Origin: Macrosoma leucophasiata
Taxonomy: Eukaryota; Arthropoda; Insecta; Lepidoptera; Hedylidae
DNA length: 64,000 bases
Assembly: GCA_036365455.1 (NCBI GenBank)
Contig: JAWQUS010000030.1
Coordinates: 19,364,001-19,428,000 of the forward strand
Direction: 5' to 3'
Shown here: piece by piece, positions 18,282 through 29,599 of the stretch
Numbering within the stretch: the stretch's first letter is position 1
Layout of the letters: each line of letters starts with the position of its first letter
Notes under the pieces: model-generated
The model's database searches: none
What the model saw: the letters and a program-made list of their open reading frames with translations, nothing else
Told to the model about the DNA's origin: nothing
Translations under genes and position numbers: made by a program

Positions 18282-18745
18282 AGCGGAGGATTAGTTATCC
18301 GTAGGGTTCGTTTTTACCTATTAGGTACGAAACTCCCTAAAAGATAGAACTAAGATACAGAATTGCTTAAAAATATTCGATACGATTCTTTAAATTGACA
18401 TAACTTTTTATTTCTGAACCGATTCACATGAGACAAACACTAAATGTTAAGTGAAACTTACCACAATATATTAGTGAAAACCGCAAATCGAATAAGCCGT
18501 TTCTGATATTAGCGTGTACAAACACACAGACAAACAGACATTTTTCCTGGATTTAAAGTACCCAGTGTTGTGCGCCAAAGGTTAAAGTATAATCATTCCA
18601 AGTTTCATTCCACACAAACAGACAGACAGACAGACAAAAAAATTTCTAATCACATATTTGTGTTCGGTATCGATCTAATAACATCCCCTGGTATTTATTT
18701 ATCCAATATTTTTAATGTATAGAATTTACACTTCTACAGATTTAT
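18100..18745 (-). repeat. Dispersed repeat with GTCT/GTCC arrays, copy 2
   Basis: This is the inverse of 109-780. Matching landmarks are TATGAGATACAGCCTGGTGA, GTTTTTACCTATTAGG, the GACA arrays, and CTAATAACATCCCCTGGTAT. Confidence 0.75.
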
Positions 18746-19189
18746 TATAAGTATTGATAATGATTTTCTAAAGGTTACTAAATTGAACCAACATGTACAA
18801 CTTCCTTAACTATTAGATATTCCAAGCCGTGGGTAGTTTGATGATTAACCGTAGGTGCTTCATTTCTATAATCCACTTTAATATAATATTATTTTCAGTA
18901 TAAATATTATGGCGTCTCAAATTTAAGGAGATTTATTAAAATCTGCTGATAGTAACTCTAGAGATTGCTAGGGTTGAACAATCAAGCGCTTGAGGTTTCT
19001 AATATTAGTGTAAATAGCGTTTGTTCGGACAAATAGCTCGAAGTTTATGACAACAATGTCTCTTGAAGATATTATACTTTGTACCGGTGGATTACAACTA
19101 TTTAATTATTCCGAAAGCGGAAAAAATTATAGAGTTCAAATTGATAGTATGAAAGTATCATAGTATTATCTTCGTTTAGATTTTTAGAT

Positions 19190-19252
19190 GGTACAGCCTA
19201 TAAACATCTACGTTGCCACTTTGTGTGCCCGAAATTACGTGTACGTACATTA
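19190..19252 (-). mobile_element. Repeat A, old copy, part 1
   Basis: CAGCCTATAAACATCTACGT and GCCCGAAATTACG match repeat A. The rest resumes at 19623-19715 (CTGACCGAAACACGATAGCG) after the SINE E insertion. Confidence 0.6.
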
Positions 19253-19622
19253 ATAATAATAATAATGGCAACCCATTATACGTCCCACTGCTGGGCACGA
19301 GTCTCTCCCCTTTTTTGGGGGGAGGCCTGGAGCTTACTCCACCACGCTGCTCCAATGCGGATTGGTGGAGGTGGGTGGATTAGTGGCCTACCCAACCCAC
19401 TGTCGGATGTTTTCAAACCGCCCATAAGGCCTCCGACAAGGTTTAACGACTGCTATCCATCGGTAGCAACCGGGACCGACGGCTTAACGTGCCCTCCGAA
19501 GCACGGAAACGCGCATTTAATTTGCCACTAGCGGTCACCCATCACACTACCCGACCGCGCCCGTAGTGCTTAACCGAGCAGATCGCTTACGATCTACACC
19601 AGCCGCTGGGCCATGCGCGCTT
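19253..19622 (-). mobile_element. SINE E with a 5S-rRNA-like head, full length
   Basis: It is flanked by the 9-bp target duplication CGTACATTA (19244-19252, 19623-19631). On the minus strand the head contains GGTTAAGCACTACGGGCGCG then GATGGGTGACCGC. This matches the 5S rRNA internal promoter region (GTTAAGCA, CGGGCGCGGT, GATGGGTGACCGC) in order and with near-native spacing (plus-strand 19531-19584). Upstream, TGGCCCAGCGG fits a tRNA A box, so the promoter may be hybrid. The 3' end is an (ATT)n tail after CAGCAGTGGGACGTATAATG, resembling the RTE-a tail. The 102-codon frame over it is incidental. Confidence 0.8.
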
Positions 19623-19744
19623 CGTACATTATCTGACCGAAACACGATAGCGTTGACCACTATCATTTAACGCCATATGATGGTGCTATTCCCTCGGGCT
19701 ACGTCACTGGAGTTGGTGAGTGTTCTTATAATGTTTCGCAAAGA

Positions 19745-19880
19745 ATATGCTTAAAATGCCGAACAATGGCGGTCAATTCATTGCAATATGGCAGCAGTAA
19801 ATAAAACAACGCGAAAGGAGCAGCTGCATGTTCAATCTACCGTTCAATTGTGGAGATCTTCCAACCGGAGTGATGCTTAA
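19745..19880 (-). repeat. Repeat D fragment
   Basis: GAACAATGGCGGTCAATTCA, GGCAGCAGTAAATAAAACAA and TTCAATTGTGGAGATC correspond to the inverse of repeat D at 2806-2965. Confidence 0.5.
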
Positions 19881-20325
19881 AATAAATATCTGCATTGCAG
19901 TATAGGTGCTTTTGAAATGTCCATCCATCGTCCTAACTCTTAATCATAGTAAATTCTTACGAAATGGAATCTTTGGTTTCTACGAAAAATTGAATTTGAT
20001 CCAAGTTATCTCTGTAAGGTTCTCAGAAGGTTTTTCTGTATTAAGGAAAGTTCTTGGCAAACTTTTAATTTAATCGTTTGGGAATTTTACCAAAGGGAAC
20101 CTTAAAAGTTTAAAATGTTTAATTAGTGTCTCTAAAACATTTTCTCTTTGAAAAATATATGTATTATTTGATCTTAATTATTTTGTCACAATTTCAGTCG
20201 ATTTCGGAACAGGAGAGGTTGAATTTTCTTTGGAATCTTTTCAAAATCATATCCACGAATGCTTGTGAAATTGTTTTTTTTTCTTTTTTTATAAGAATGG
20301 AAAGAAAATTTTACTTCAGCCTAGA

Positions 20326-20490
20326 CATTTTGGCCCCGGTATAACTATCACAGAGACACAACAACTAAGGTCTCACAGATGGCAACGCATCTACATTTTG
20401 ACCTCTGATTTTTGTGTTGATGTATATAAGCTGCATTGCACTTAACATCCATGTGAATGCATGCTTGTTTGGCACTTGCGTTACATAAAA
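20326..20490 (+). mobile_element. Repeat A, diverged fragment
   Basis: CACAACAACTAAGGTCTCAC, GGCAACGCATCTACATTTTG and GCATGCTTGTTTGGCACTTG preserve the repeat A order. The 5' half is absent. Confidence 0.65.
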
Positions 20491-20491
20491 A

Positions 20492-21753
20492 AGAACAAGA
20501 TTTCAGACAATTTAGAAACGGAAGAGGTAGATTTTTTTTCGGAATCCTTTTCTAAAAATTATATCCGATTGCTTGTTTGATTAAAATTACTTTTAATTGC
20601 AAGTTGAGGGCAAGCAATATCTTTTTTTCAAAGGGAATGAAAGAAACTATTTTGGACATTTGTGAGATGTTATCAAATGGTCGTCATTCTTACTGTAGAG
20701 TAAACTTACTGCCAAAGACAAATGTTTGTCGAATAACAAGATATTTACGAGCGTTTGGTAAGATTTATTTCGGTCGTGTCACAACAAACAGTGAATAGCG
20801 ACTGAAGTAAAGACGTCTCCACATGGAGTGCGATGTGGACGCAGCAGTAATTATTTAAACTTTGACCGAGAGAAATCAAATAAAAATGTTATAGACCACA
20901 GTTGATAATAGAAGTGTCTATAAGAGCGGAAGCGAAATAATTGTAAAAACGTATGAAATGAACACATGCAAATACGAATGATCTATGTAAGATAAACATG
21001 TTTATGGTTCCGTGATATTGGCACTTTTGTTTTTTATTTATTTTTCAAAATTATAGAGATAAATCTATATTTTGTTTATTTTATAAAATAACAAAACAGA
21101 AAATGATAGAGATTAATTGATAGAGGAGATCTTTATTTTTATTGTTCTTTCGTAATAAGGCTGGAAAAATTAATTAGAAGTTTTTTCAGAATGGCGAGTT
21201 AAGGGACAAAACAGATTGCCTCGAAATGTTTTTATTTTGTCAATTGTGATAAGTTTAACGGAAAAAAGAGGAAAATTATCTAGAAGAAATGTTCGTGGCA
21301 GAAATATCTTTTCAAGTTAATAATTATAGTATTTTACCAGAATACGGGCTTGAAAATTGGCAATTTGTACCATTTAGCGTATGTTAGCTCCTAACGTTAC
21401 AGAAGTAACCGCTACTCGTGTGAAGCACCTTACTGTTCCGGTGGCACTGTCTTGTTGGCTGTCAAACTAACGAATGAAGCCTATTTGTTCGTAAGCTGGG
21501 GACGTAAACATTACTAACGTTTAGGTTTATGTAATTTGTTTTCATATTATTTACTGTTTGAATAGTGCCCAATTTAATTTTATTGTTCGAAATGAATGTA
21601 AAAAGTATGCAGCTATATGCTGCATACTTTTTACTTACTTACTTTTTTACTTACTTTACATATATGCTTTTTTATTTAGTAAGACGTCATGGTGCGGACT
21701 CTGATCTGAATTTTCGATGGACTTCTAAACTGAGTCTGATTACTATATTCAAG
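20492..21753. other. No gene recognised; one perfect palindrome
   Basis: The stretch is AT-rich and stop-dense, with no family I recognise. It holds a 37-bp inverted repeat at 21598-21634: arms GTAAAAAGTATGCAGC and GCTGCATACTTTTTAC around TATAT. Confidence 0.6.
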
Positions 21754-21754
21754 T

Positions 21755-21990
21755 ACTAGCGGCCCGCCCCGGCTTTGCACGGGTGCAATGTTGAAATCTT
21801 ACGGAACATATTCTTAAAGTATCTTTCTTGTCATTGAATTCCAAGTACTAACTTTAATGGAAATTCTGCAAACATTTTCGCAGAACATAATTTATTACCA
21901 TTCGTGGCCAATCTGACTTACGAAACTTTAGCTGTCATCCCCGATTGGTCTGGCTTTATAGCAAAAAGAGGGTCCGCGGTCCATTCTCCG
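21755..21990 (-). mobile_element. Helitron-derived sequence
   Basis: The plus strand starts ACTAGCGGCCCGCCCCGGCT, the reverse complement of the Helitron 3' end. The other end is not clear. Confidence 0.6.
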
Positions 21991-22155
21991 GTATTATCTG
22001 CACATTGTGTTTGCTTTGAGACATGCGGAACCGTTTCTTATCGGTGAAGGAACTCGACTTTTTGCAATGATTAATATTGCGTTTGGGTTGAAAGCATGTT
22101 GAAAGATACATGATATTGTCGTTGACTATAACTCACCGTTATTAAAATAAACTAA

Positions 22156-22301
22156 CCCCCTTATTCATAAACGTATTTCAGCTAAAGTGTTGCTAATCTC
22201 TCCGTTGTCTTTTTCTATCCTACACATTTGACAATGCAACTGACAAAGACAAAGCATTCTATAGCTAAAACGTATCTAAAGTACGTTTATAAATAAAGGG
22301 G
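22156..22301. mobile_element. Harbinger-like MITE, complete
   Basis: The 146-bp element has terminal repeats CCCCCTTATTCATAAACGTA and TACGTTTATAAATAAAGGGG, and TAA directly on both sides (22153-22155, 22302-22304). A 3-bp TAA duplication fits PIF/Harbinger. No transposase is present in the window. Confidence 0.85.
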
Positions 22302-22317
22302 TAAAAGTATATTTGTT

Positions 22318-22602
22318 TTTTAATTTTATGCAGAAAGGTAAACAAGCATGCAGCTCACTTGGTGTTAAGTAATGACTGCAGCTTATAGACATCTAACAAA
22401 AACCAGAGGTGAAAATGTAGATGCGTTATCACCCCTGAGACCTAAGTTGTTATGTCTCTATGATAGTTATTACGGGACCATATATTACCACGTTAACGGT
22501 ACACAATAGCGGTGAACACCACCATTTAGCGTCAAGCAGACTAGGTAATGCGGTTGTGCCTACGCCCTCGAGCCCTTTCTCTGGGGCTCTCAAGTCGGTT
22601 TA
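22318..22602 (-). mobile_element. Repeat A, full-length diverged copy
   Basis: Landmarks are GGTAAACAAGCATGCAGCTC, CCCTGAGACCTAAGTTGTTA, GAACACCACCATTTAGCG and GGTAATGCGGTTGTGCCTAC. Confidence 0.8.
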
Positions 22603-23204
22603 GTACAGAAATATATACCGACGAGTGAAGTGCAACCGGCCAAGAAATTAATAATTAAAACGCGTAATTTGTATGCATATTAAACCAGACTCCTACCCCA
22701 CATGGGCAGTACCAACACTCAGGGGAAATCTACCGTCTATATTCACAGAGTTTGTATCTGAATTATTGATAGCTCAAAGAATCAAGCTAACTACCGACGA
22801 AGTTTAGGCGGGCCTTTACTATCTTTCGTCTGGCTTAATAAATAAATACAAAATCTAAGTTTATTTTTTATACTTGCTCCATTTCAGGGTAGATTTTTAT
22901 GGTTTTAAACTTGAAGTTGATGGCAATGGTTAAACAAATTTAACTATTATATAACCATGAAAAATCTGGTGATATCGCTGCATAAAACTATCGTGCTATT
23001 TGAAGTGAAAAAATAATGACAAATACATTTTATTAACAAACATTTGAACACCAACGATGGTATTTAGATTCGAATGCATATAGGCCTCTTTCGACATTGC
23101 CATGAACTATAAAAAAATATGGAATTATACACAATTTTCAAAGCAATTTGGGTATTTGTTAATTTATAAATTTATATCGCGTAAAATACAGTAACAATAA
23201 TTAA
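22603..23204. other. No feature recognised
   Basis: AT-rich unique-looking sequence with no conserved frame or repeat that I can name. Confidence 0.5.
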
Positions 23205-23425
23205 CCCGCCAGAAATGACAAGCACGTTAAGTTGTCGGTCCCGGGTGCTATCCATAGATAGCAGTCGTTAAACCTTGTCAGAGGCCTTATGGGCGGTTTG
23301 AAAACATCCGACAACGGTTGGCCACTAACCCTTTTCTGCACCAACCCGCATTGGAGCAGCGTGGTGGAGTAAGCTCCAGGCCTCCTCCCAAGAAGAGGAC
23401 AGACTCGTGCCCATCGTGCCATTAT
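23205..23425 (+). mobile_element. SINE E, 5'-truncated
   Basis: It begins at CACGTTAAGTTGTCGGTCCC and continues AGCAGTCGTTAAACC, GGCCTTATGGGCGGTTTG, GGAGCAGCGTGGTGGAGTAA, then CGTGCCATTATTATT. The 5S-like head is missing and the 3' (ATT)n end is kept, as expected of 5' truncation. Confidence 0.8.
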
Positions 23426-23429
23426 TATT

Positions 23430-25350
23430 TATTTATCCAAATTATATGTCACATTACGTCTGCATTCCTTTCGAACCCAGCATTAAATTATAGATTCTAG
23501 GTACAATACTGTAGTACTCCGAGGTTTCATCAAATCAAATATATTCCTATCATTCTAAACACTCCCAATCTTCACTAGAGGTCGCCACACGACGGTAGAT
23601 CTTGAATATTGAACGTAACATACATAAATTCACAAGGAGTCCACCGTCGGTCAGCGGCTGTTTAATATTTGATGAGGTTCTGGCTGTATATAGAATGGTC
23701 AGTATGTAATTCGAGTCATGCGGTCTGAAGTAATCAAAGGAATGTCTGCGTTTCTGTAGATGTTCGAACTCTTAAGATTAACGACAAATATAGCTGACCG
23801 AAATAAGGTAATCCGTTATATTTTTCTGTACGTCTTATCACTATTAATGAAAAGGGGTATTTTTCAATTTCCTCCGTATCCCCAAGGTCCCATTTGATCT
23901 AGTCCTAAATAGTAAATCATGCAATACATATTCCAATTTTTAGAATTGTTGTTAAACAAAATCTCGGAAGTCGCAAAAGAGTAGATCCATGTGATATATC
24001 ACAATTGATTGTGACAAAAGACTTTTATTAATTTAGCATTATGTTCATATATTCCTATAGGCTTGCTTATATAAGCAATAATAATAATATCTTAATACAG
24101 TTTTCATACATTAAAATTGTTAATCTCTTTGATAATTTCCTTCTGCTGGTATTGAAGACAATCTTCTCCAATTCGATTTGTAAATTCTATGAGATGAATA
24201 CAGATACTTAGCAGTAGTAACTTGCTAAAACTAGACTACTGATGCAGAAAACAAAAAACATACATTTAACATGACGAAAAATCGTTCCACATCTTGTATT
24301 TAGTCATATTATCTTGATTTCATTTTCACTCTCTGCCTACCCCGTTAGGGAACTGGCGTGAAGATACGTACATACGCACATTTCATTTTGTTAAATAACA
24401 CTTAAATCTAAGAAAGCTTAGAAAATATTTAGTTTAACTGGCAGGAAATGAACATTTAAAAGTTTGAGATTTGCTCAAACGTATCTACCCCCAGTCTTTG
24501 GAAGACTCGTTTGTTATTAACGCCCGAGGCTGTGTATGACTCAGTTGCACAAAGCAGCCTCTTATCGCTAAAGCATTCGATCAAAATTAAATTCTAAGTC
24601 ACGTCTACACAGATATTAAACTTTGTAGACTCTGACAATAAGTTTGGAAGTATAGCATAACAAGGTATAAACAGTTCGTTCACTTATTTCTATAAGTTGA
24701 TAGTGAAATTATTACATATTTACAAAATAAATTTTGTGTAGTTATTGTATTATGTTAAGATTTAGTTAATCAAACGATGAACAAATATATACAACATGTA
24801 ACGGGAATACTCTCACACTCTTAACACCCCGATAAGAAAATCGAGTTATAATCATAATACATGAACTGAAATTACATGTTTATGTATTTAATATTTTTTA
24901 TTTAAGAAATAAGTTGTCCTCAATTTTTACGAATAGTATGCACACTCTATGCACACTTACCCTATCTCTATCTACGGCCGCGCATAAAACACGAACCTAC
25001 TCACACACTCACGCTGTTGCAATGTGATGTAGCGTAACCTGCGAAGCCTTATTCAACACTCGCTAGTAATAAGATTAATTTCCACTATTTTATTTCTTAA
25101 ATTATTATTTATAATTAATAGCACGTCTCTACGAGTTCTAATAAACTTGTTCAAATTAGCCTCATTTCGTTTGTATTGACTTTTCACCAAATGGGTGACC
25201 ATAATTTTCTTAATTGTAATTAATTTGGGACAAAATATTATCTTTATCAAAAATGCCTGAAATCGATTCGGTTATCGATTCTGAACAAACTTGTCTCGGG
25301 TTTTACATTCAATCCTGTTACACGTTGTATAAAATGTGAATTCTCATACA
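23430..25350. other. Mostly unrecognised; one RTE-b tail
   Basis: The only named feature is an RTE-b 3' tail at 24328-24370 (CTCTGCCTACCCCGTTAGGG then CTGGCGTGAAGATACG). The rest is AT-rich, stop-dense and without visible family membership. Confidence 0.6.
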
Positions 25351-25355
25351 TTTCA

Positions 25356-25634
25356 TTTTACTGGTTGTACACCTCCAATGACAGAGCTCGCAGGCATAGG
25401 AACCACCGCATTACCTAATATTTTTGCCGCTAATGTTCAGCACTATCGTGTTCCGGTCAGTTGGTAATGTACGCCCCTGTAATTTCTGGCACAGAGGCAT
25501 AAAACCTCATTCTTCAGGAGTGGTAACGCATCTGCATTTTGACCTTGGTCTTTGTGTGGGTGTCTTTAGGCTGCAGTCATCACTTAACATCAAAATAAAC
25601 TGCATGCGTGTTTGCCACTTTCATGACATAAAAA
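25356..25634 (+). mobile_element. Repeat A, nearly full length
   Basis: It begins TTACTGGTTGTACACCTCCA and ends CCACTTTCATGACATAAAAA. Confidence 0.88.
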
Positions 25635-25799
25635 AACAACACGTATTTCACTTGACCGGAACACGATACCGCTTTACACTACATTCTTATTAAATTGTCT
25701 TCTATACACTTCTCTCCCATCTATGTAATCATATAAAGTTTTTTATTGTGGTTGAACGCGGTCGTCCCCCTTAGATTATGGCGTTCGAACTAACTAATT

Positions 25800-25995
25800 A
25801 CTGATTGTTTTATATTATTTCGCATTAACACATGCTTGTGAAATATATTTTATTTTAAAGAAAAATGGAAAGAAAAATTTGACTTCAGGCGAGACTCGAA
25901 CTCGCGGCCTACTGGGAATCTAGTCCAGCCGCTCTTCCAATTGAGCTACTGAAGTCCTGTCCGATTTGTCAAATCTTTCCTTCACATCTTGAAAT
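25800..25995 (-). mobile_element. tRNA-derived SINE G
   Basis: The minus strand folds like a tRNA: acceptor arms GACTTCA and TGAAGTC pair perfectly, the D arm reads GCTCAATTGGAAGAGC, and the B box is GAGTTCGAGTC. Similarity to the copy at 49620-49800 extends well beyond the tRNA on both sides (AAATGGAAAGAAAAATTTGA; CTGTCCGATTTGTCAAATCT). It is therefore a mobile repeat rather than a tRNA gene. The anticodon stem has a mismatch. Confidence 0.65.
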
Positions 25996-26487
25996 AAAAC
26001 TAATTACTGGTTCAAATTGGGAAAATATTTTTGTATTAAATTATTCGTTCGATAGGCCTTATATGTTACAACCTATAAGAAATGTATACGAAACCTGAAA
26101 AAATATATACGAAGTCACGGGCACAGCTAGTCAGTACTACGTTCTGATATTTAATCGCATAATAATACAAAATGACTTATAATTTCCTTAATTACTTTAA
26201 CTATCTATTCATAGCAGTCATTATAATAAAGTATAATTCAAACCTCTCGACGGAGGTTGAAATGAAATATACCATTCGGTGCGCACTTACTTGAGAATCT
26301 CATTTTCTTAATGAAAGCTCTATTCCATGATTAGCTTTTATAATTAAGACGGCTTAAGACTCTTTTGTTAGATCACTAAGTGGAGGCGATTGCTTGATGT
26401 TGAGCCGTCGGTGTTGTGGCATTTCTTTTTTCATGTTTGTGTCAAGTTTCAAATTGGGATAATTAGGTTTATTAAGTACGACATTTA

Positions 26488-26791
26488 ACTGTTTCGGTAG
26501 CCTAGTGGTAGCAGGCCACTACTTCTACGCTGAGGTCCTGGATTCGATTACCGGGTAGGGGGTTATCAGAGATAATGATGTAAAGTCCTTTATCTTTAGT
26601 TCTATTGGGATTTTTCCATTTTCTGGAAATTTCCCAGTACCTACCTTGAAGTTTGGGTAATGTGCCCGGAGATGTCAACAGGCTCGTCACCGTTACATGG
26701 GCCAAAAACGTAACCGGCGAATCGTGGCTGTTTGCATGTATGCTTGAATGCATGCCTACCCCTTCGGGGATTATAGGCGTGAAGTTCCGTT
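26488..26791 (+). mobile_element. SINE B, full length
   Basis: The head is CGGTAGCCTAGTGGTAGCAG, the B box GATTCGATTACC has one change, and the end is GGCGTGAAGTTCCG. A Helitron end-like GGGCACAGCTAG lies upstream at 26117-26128. Confidence 0.9.
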
Positions 26792-27117
26792 AAAACGTTC
26801 TTTACGTTATATTTATTTTGCGAGTAAATAATTAGCCGAAAAACGTTGCTGTACATGTACGTTAATAGTAGTTACCGTTGTTACTGTTGGCTGTATGTAG
26901 AATTAAAATAAAATTATATTCCTCATACAATAATATTGCGCACTCTAATGTTATAATTCCATGTGTTTATGGCTGTAATAATCATTAACCACAACACGCT
27001 TGTGTTGAACAATAACATTATGCGGCTCATTACAACTTGTGGTTTGATTCCTAATCCTAATAAAATTACTCTCGAGTTAAACCATAATATTAATGAATAG
27101 CTACTCGTTCAGATAAT

Positions 27118-27550
27118 GATACATGTGACGTAGCTCCATTTCACATCTTTCGTAGCTGCATGCTACATAGTAGGTACTTAGGTTTTCGCGAGCTACACTC
27201 ATTGATTGCATGCTACATGTTCCGTAGCATGCAACATGACTCGTAGCTTGATACACGTTTCTAGCTTTCTTCATGTTTTGTAGCTTGCTACATGCCTCGA
27301 ATTGTGCTACATGCTTAGTGGCCAAGTACACGTTTCGTCGCTTGCTACATGTTTCGTAGCTTGCAACATGCAACGTAACTTGCTACATTTTCATAGATTG
27401 CAACATGCCCCGTAACTTGCTACATTTTCATAGATTGCTACATGCCCCGTAGCTTGCTACATGTTTCGTAGCATGTTACATGTTTCGTAGCGTGCTACGT
27501 GTTTCGTAGAGTGCTACACTTTTTGTAGCTGATTACATATTTTGTAGCAA
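27118..27550 (-). repeat. ~20-bp minisatellite built on GCTACATG...CGTAG
   Basis: About twenty imperfect units of the form TTGCTACATGTTTCGTAGC run for 430 bp. Each unit carries GCTAC and GTAGC, so each can pair with its neighbours. A 37-bp double unit (TAACTTGCTACATTTTCATA...) is repeated back to back near 27377-27450. The Cys/His-rich 90-codon minus-strand frame here is a by-product. Confidence 0.9.
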
Positions 27551-27827
27551 AATAACATTATATGTACTACTTCTAGAGTCCTTCTTTATTACGTTAGCTT
27601 TTATTTACGCACATGCTCCATATCGTTCCTCTTCAATGCGAAACCACTTGTAAACGTACATTCGTTCAACTGTCGGGGGGAGGCGCTGCGGCATAATTAC
27701 ACGTATAGCGTTAACGCTATCAGGGAGAGCGATCCCCGCATCACCTGAAGGCACGCGGCGTGCGGTTCCATTGTCTGAAGAGACGTTTTATCTATTTTAC
27801 TGGTTAAGCTTTAACGTGACGTGGTAC

Positions 27828-28112
27828 TTTTTATGTTATGATGGTGTCAAACAAGCATTTCACATTAATCGTAAATGAATACTGCAGCAGTTTTCTATAC
27901 AGAGACGGGAGCCTAAAGTGCAAATTGTTTTATCTCTGTGATATTTTATTATGTAATGGAAGTGGCAAACAAGCATGCAGTTCACATTGATGTTAAGTGA
28001 TGACTGCAGCCTATAGACACCTACACCAAAACCAAGGTCAAAATGCAGATGCGTTACCACCCGTGAGGCCTAAGGTGTTACGCCTCTGTGCCGGAAATTA
28101 CAGGGCTGTTAT
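27828..28112 (-). mobile_element. Repeat A inside an older repeat A
   Basis: A younger partial copy (27945-28112, TATGTAATGGAAGTGGCAAA to GGAAATTACAGGGC) interrupts an older one (27828-27944, GTGTCAAACAAGCATTTCAC). Confidence 0.65.
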
Positions 28113-28214
28113 AGTTATTTCGAAATATAGAACCATCTATTCGAAATATATAAATAGAACAGGATAGTGTTCAATACTAACAATTGAATAAAAGGGCCGT
28201 GATGCTTACGTTTT

Positions 28215-28495
28215 TGAACTCCGATACCTCGAAAGTCGTCATCAAAGCGCTCAGCAATCCGTGTATTGATGTGATCTATTTAGACTCCGTTTATCCCCGT
28301 CAAGATTACGGTTGAAAAGTCCCGCGTGATGTGTCTTTACTCCACGTCTTTTCCCGTATCGTGTGACGTATGGAAATGCGCACAACATTCTGGCAGCATT
28401 GACACGCTCGAAAGTCGTCATCAGACCGCTCAGCAACCCGCGTAATGACGTAATCGACATCGACCCCGTTTCACCCCATCTCGCGTATGCGTGCG
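28215..28495 (+). repeat. Two imperfect copies of a GTCGTCATC...CTCAGCAA motif
   Basis: TCGAAAGTCGTCATCAAAGC then GCTCAGCAATCCG (28218-28262) recurs at 28408-28442 and continues with GACGTAATCGACATCGACCC. The last part recurs at 29320-29350. It may belong to one unclassified repeat. Confidence 0.6.
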
Positions 28496-28644
28496 TGATT
28501 ATATTCCTTTTTAAGTGTGTGAATTCAAAACATGAAATGAAGTCAGAGGTTTTAAAGCCTTATTGATTTAAAATGACGAAAAGTCGGCATCTTTATTTCC
28601 CGATAATTTCTGCAAGCAAAAAAATTAAAAAAGTGACTTTTAAT

Positions 28645-28826
28645 TTTTTTTATGTAATGGAAGTGGCAAACAAGCATGCAGTTCACATTGATGTTAAGTG
28701 ATGTAAGTACATTACCACCTGACCGGAACACGATAGTGCTGAACACTAACATTTAGCGGCAAGTATATTTGGTAATGCGGTGGTGCCTACGCCCGCGGGC
28801 TCCGTCACTGGAGCTATACCACCAGT
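28645..28826 (-). mobile_element. Repeat A, internally deleted
   Basis: The A-rich end and GATGTTAAGTGATG join directly to TACATTACCACCTGACCGG, skipping about 110 bp present in other copies. Confidence 0.85.
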
Positions 28827-29599
28827 AAATCTAGCTGACCCTCTTCGAACCACTGAATCGCCTTTTATTTAAATAATGTGTCAAAGATTTGACAGGTACG
28901 AACAATTTATATGCGAACAAAAAATTGTTGATTTTACTATTATCCTCATATTTCTTTTCTCTCCATAAGTACTTTTCTCAGACTTCATCAAAGACAAAAG
29001 AAATCAGCAATATCGATTTAGTCGATCTTGTGTTTTGCGCTTAGCAACACAATCTAACCTTTATTATACAAAATTGTTCAGTGTCTATTTAATTTATCAT
29101 GTCTTTTTGATTATTATTAGTGGTTATTCACTCTAGGTTAGTTTAAAAAAAAATTACGATGTAAAAGTGCTCTCCAGGAGCCTAATTATATGAAATAAAT
29201 GAATAAACTGTAATCAAACACATTTATTTTAATTCATATAGATTACGCTGGTATAGTCGCATAGCGTCTCATAGTGCCGAAAAAATTGAAGAATTAAAAC
29301 AAAAAAAAAAACAACGTAATGACGTAATCGACATCGACCCCGTTTCACCCCGTCCCGCGTATGTGTGCGTAATAACATTCCGTTTTATTTATTGCGCGAA
29401 AACACGACAGCACCGACATATAGAATTTTATGATCCGTTTTACGCTGAACTGATTATTGTTTCATTTGAACTGCCGGCATATTTTTCGGATTGTGATTTT
29501 TTTGTGCGCGGTCACTCGGTCGTTGGGTTTCAGAAAATTAATTTTGTCTTCTACTTGAGGTCAGTTCGACCACGAAGAGCTTCAGTACTGCGGGCCAAT

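Noticed and set aside
19223..19531. 102-codon open frame
   Set aside because: It lies antisense across SINE E and is absent from the second SINE E copy.
25885..25960. tRNA gene candidate on the minus strand (perfect acceptor stem)
   Set aside because: Long flanking similarity to 49620-49800 and a mismatch in the anticodon stem indicate SINE G rather than a working tRNA.
27118..27550. CRISPR-like array
   Set aside because: Units are contiguous with no unique spacers, in a eukaryotic repeat context; it is a minisatellite.
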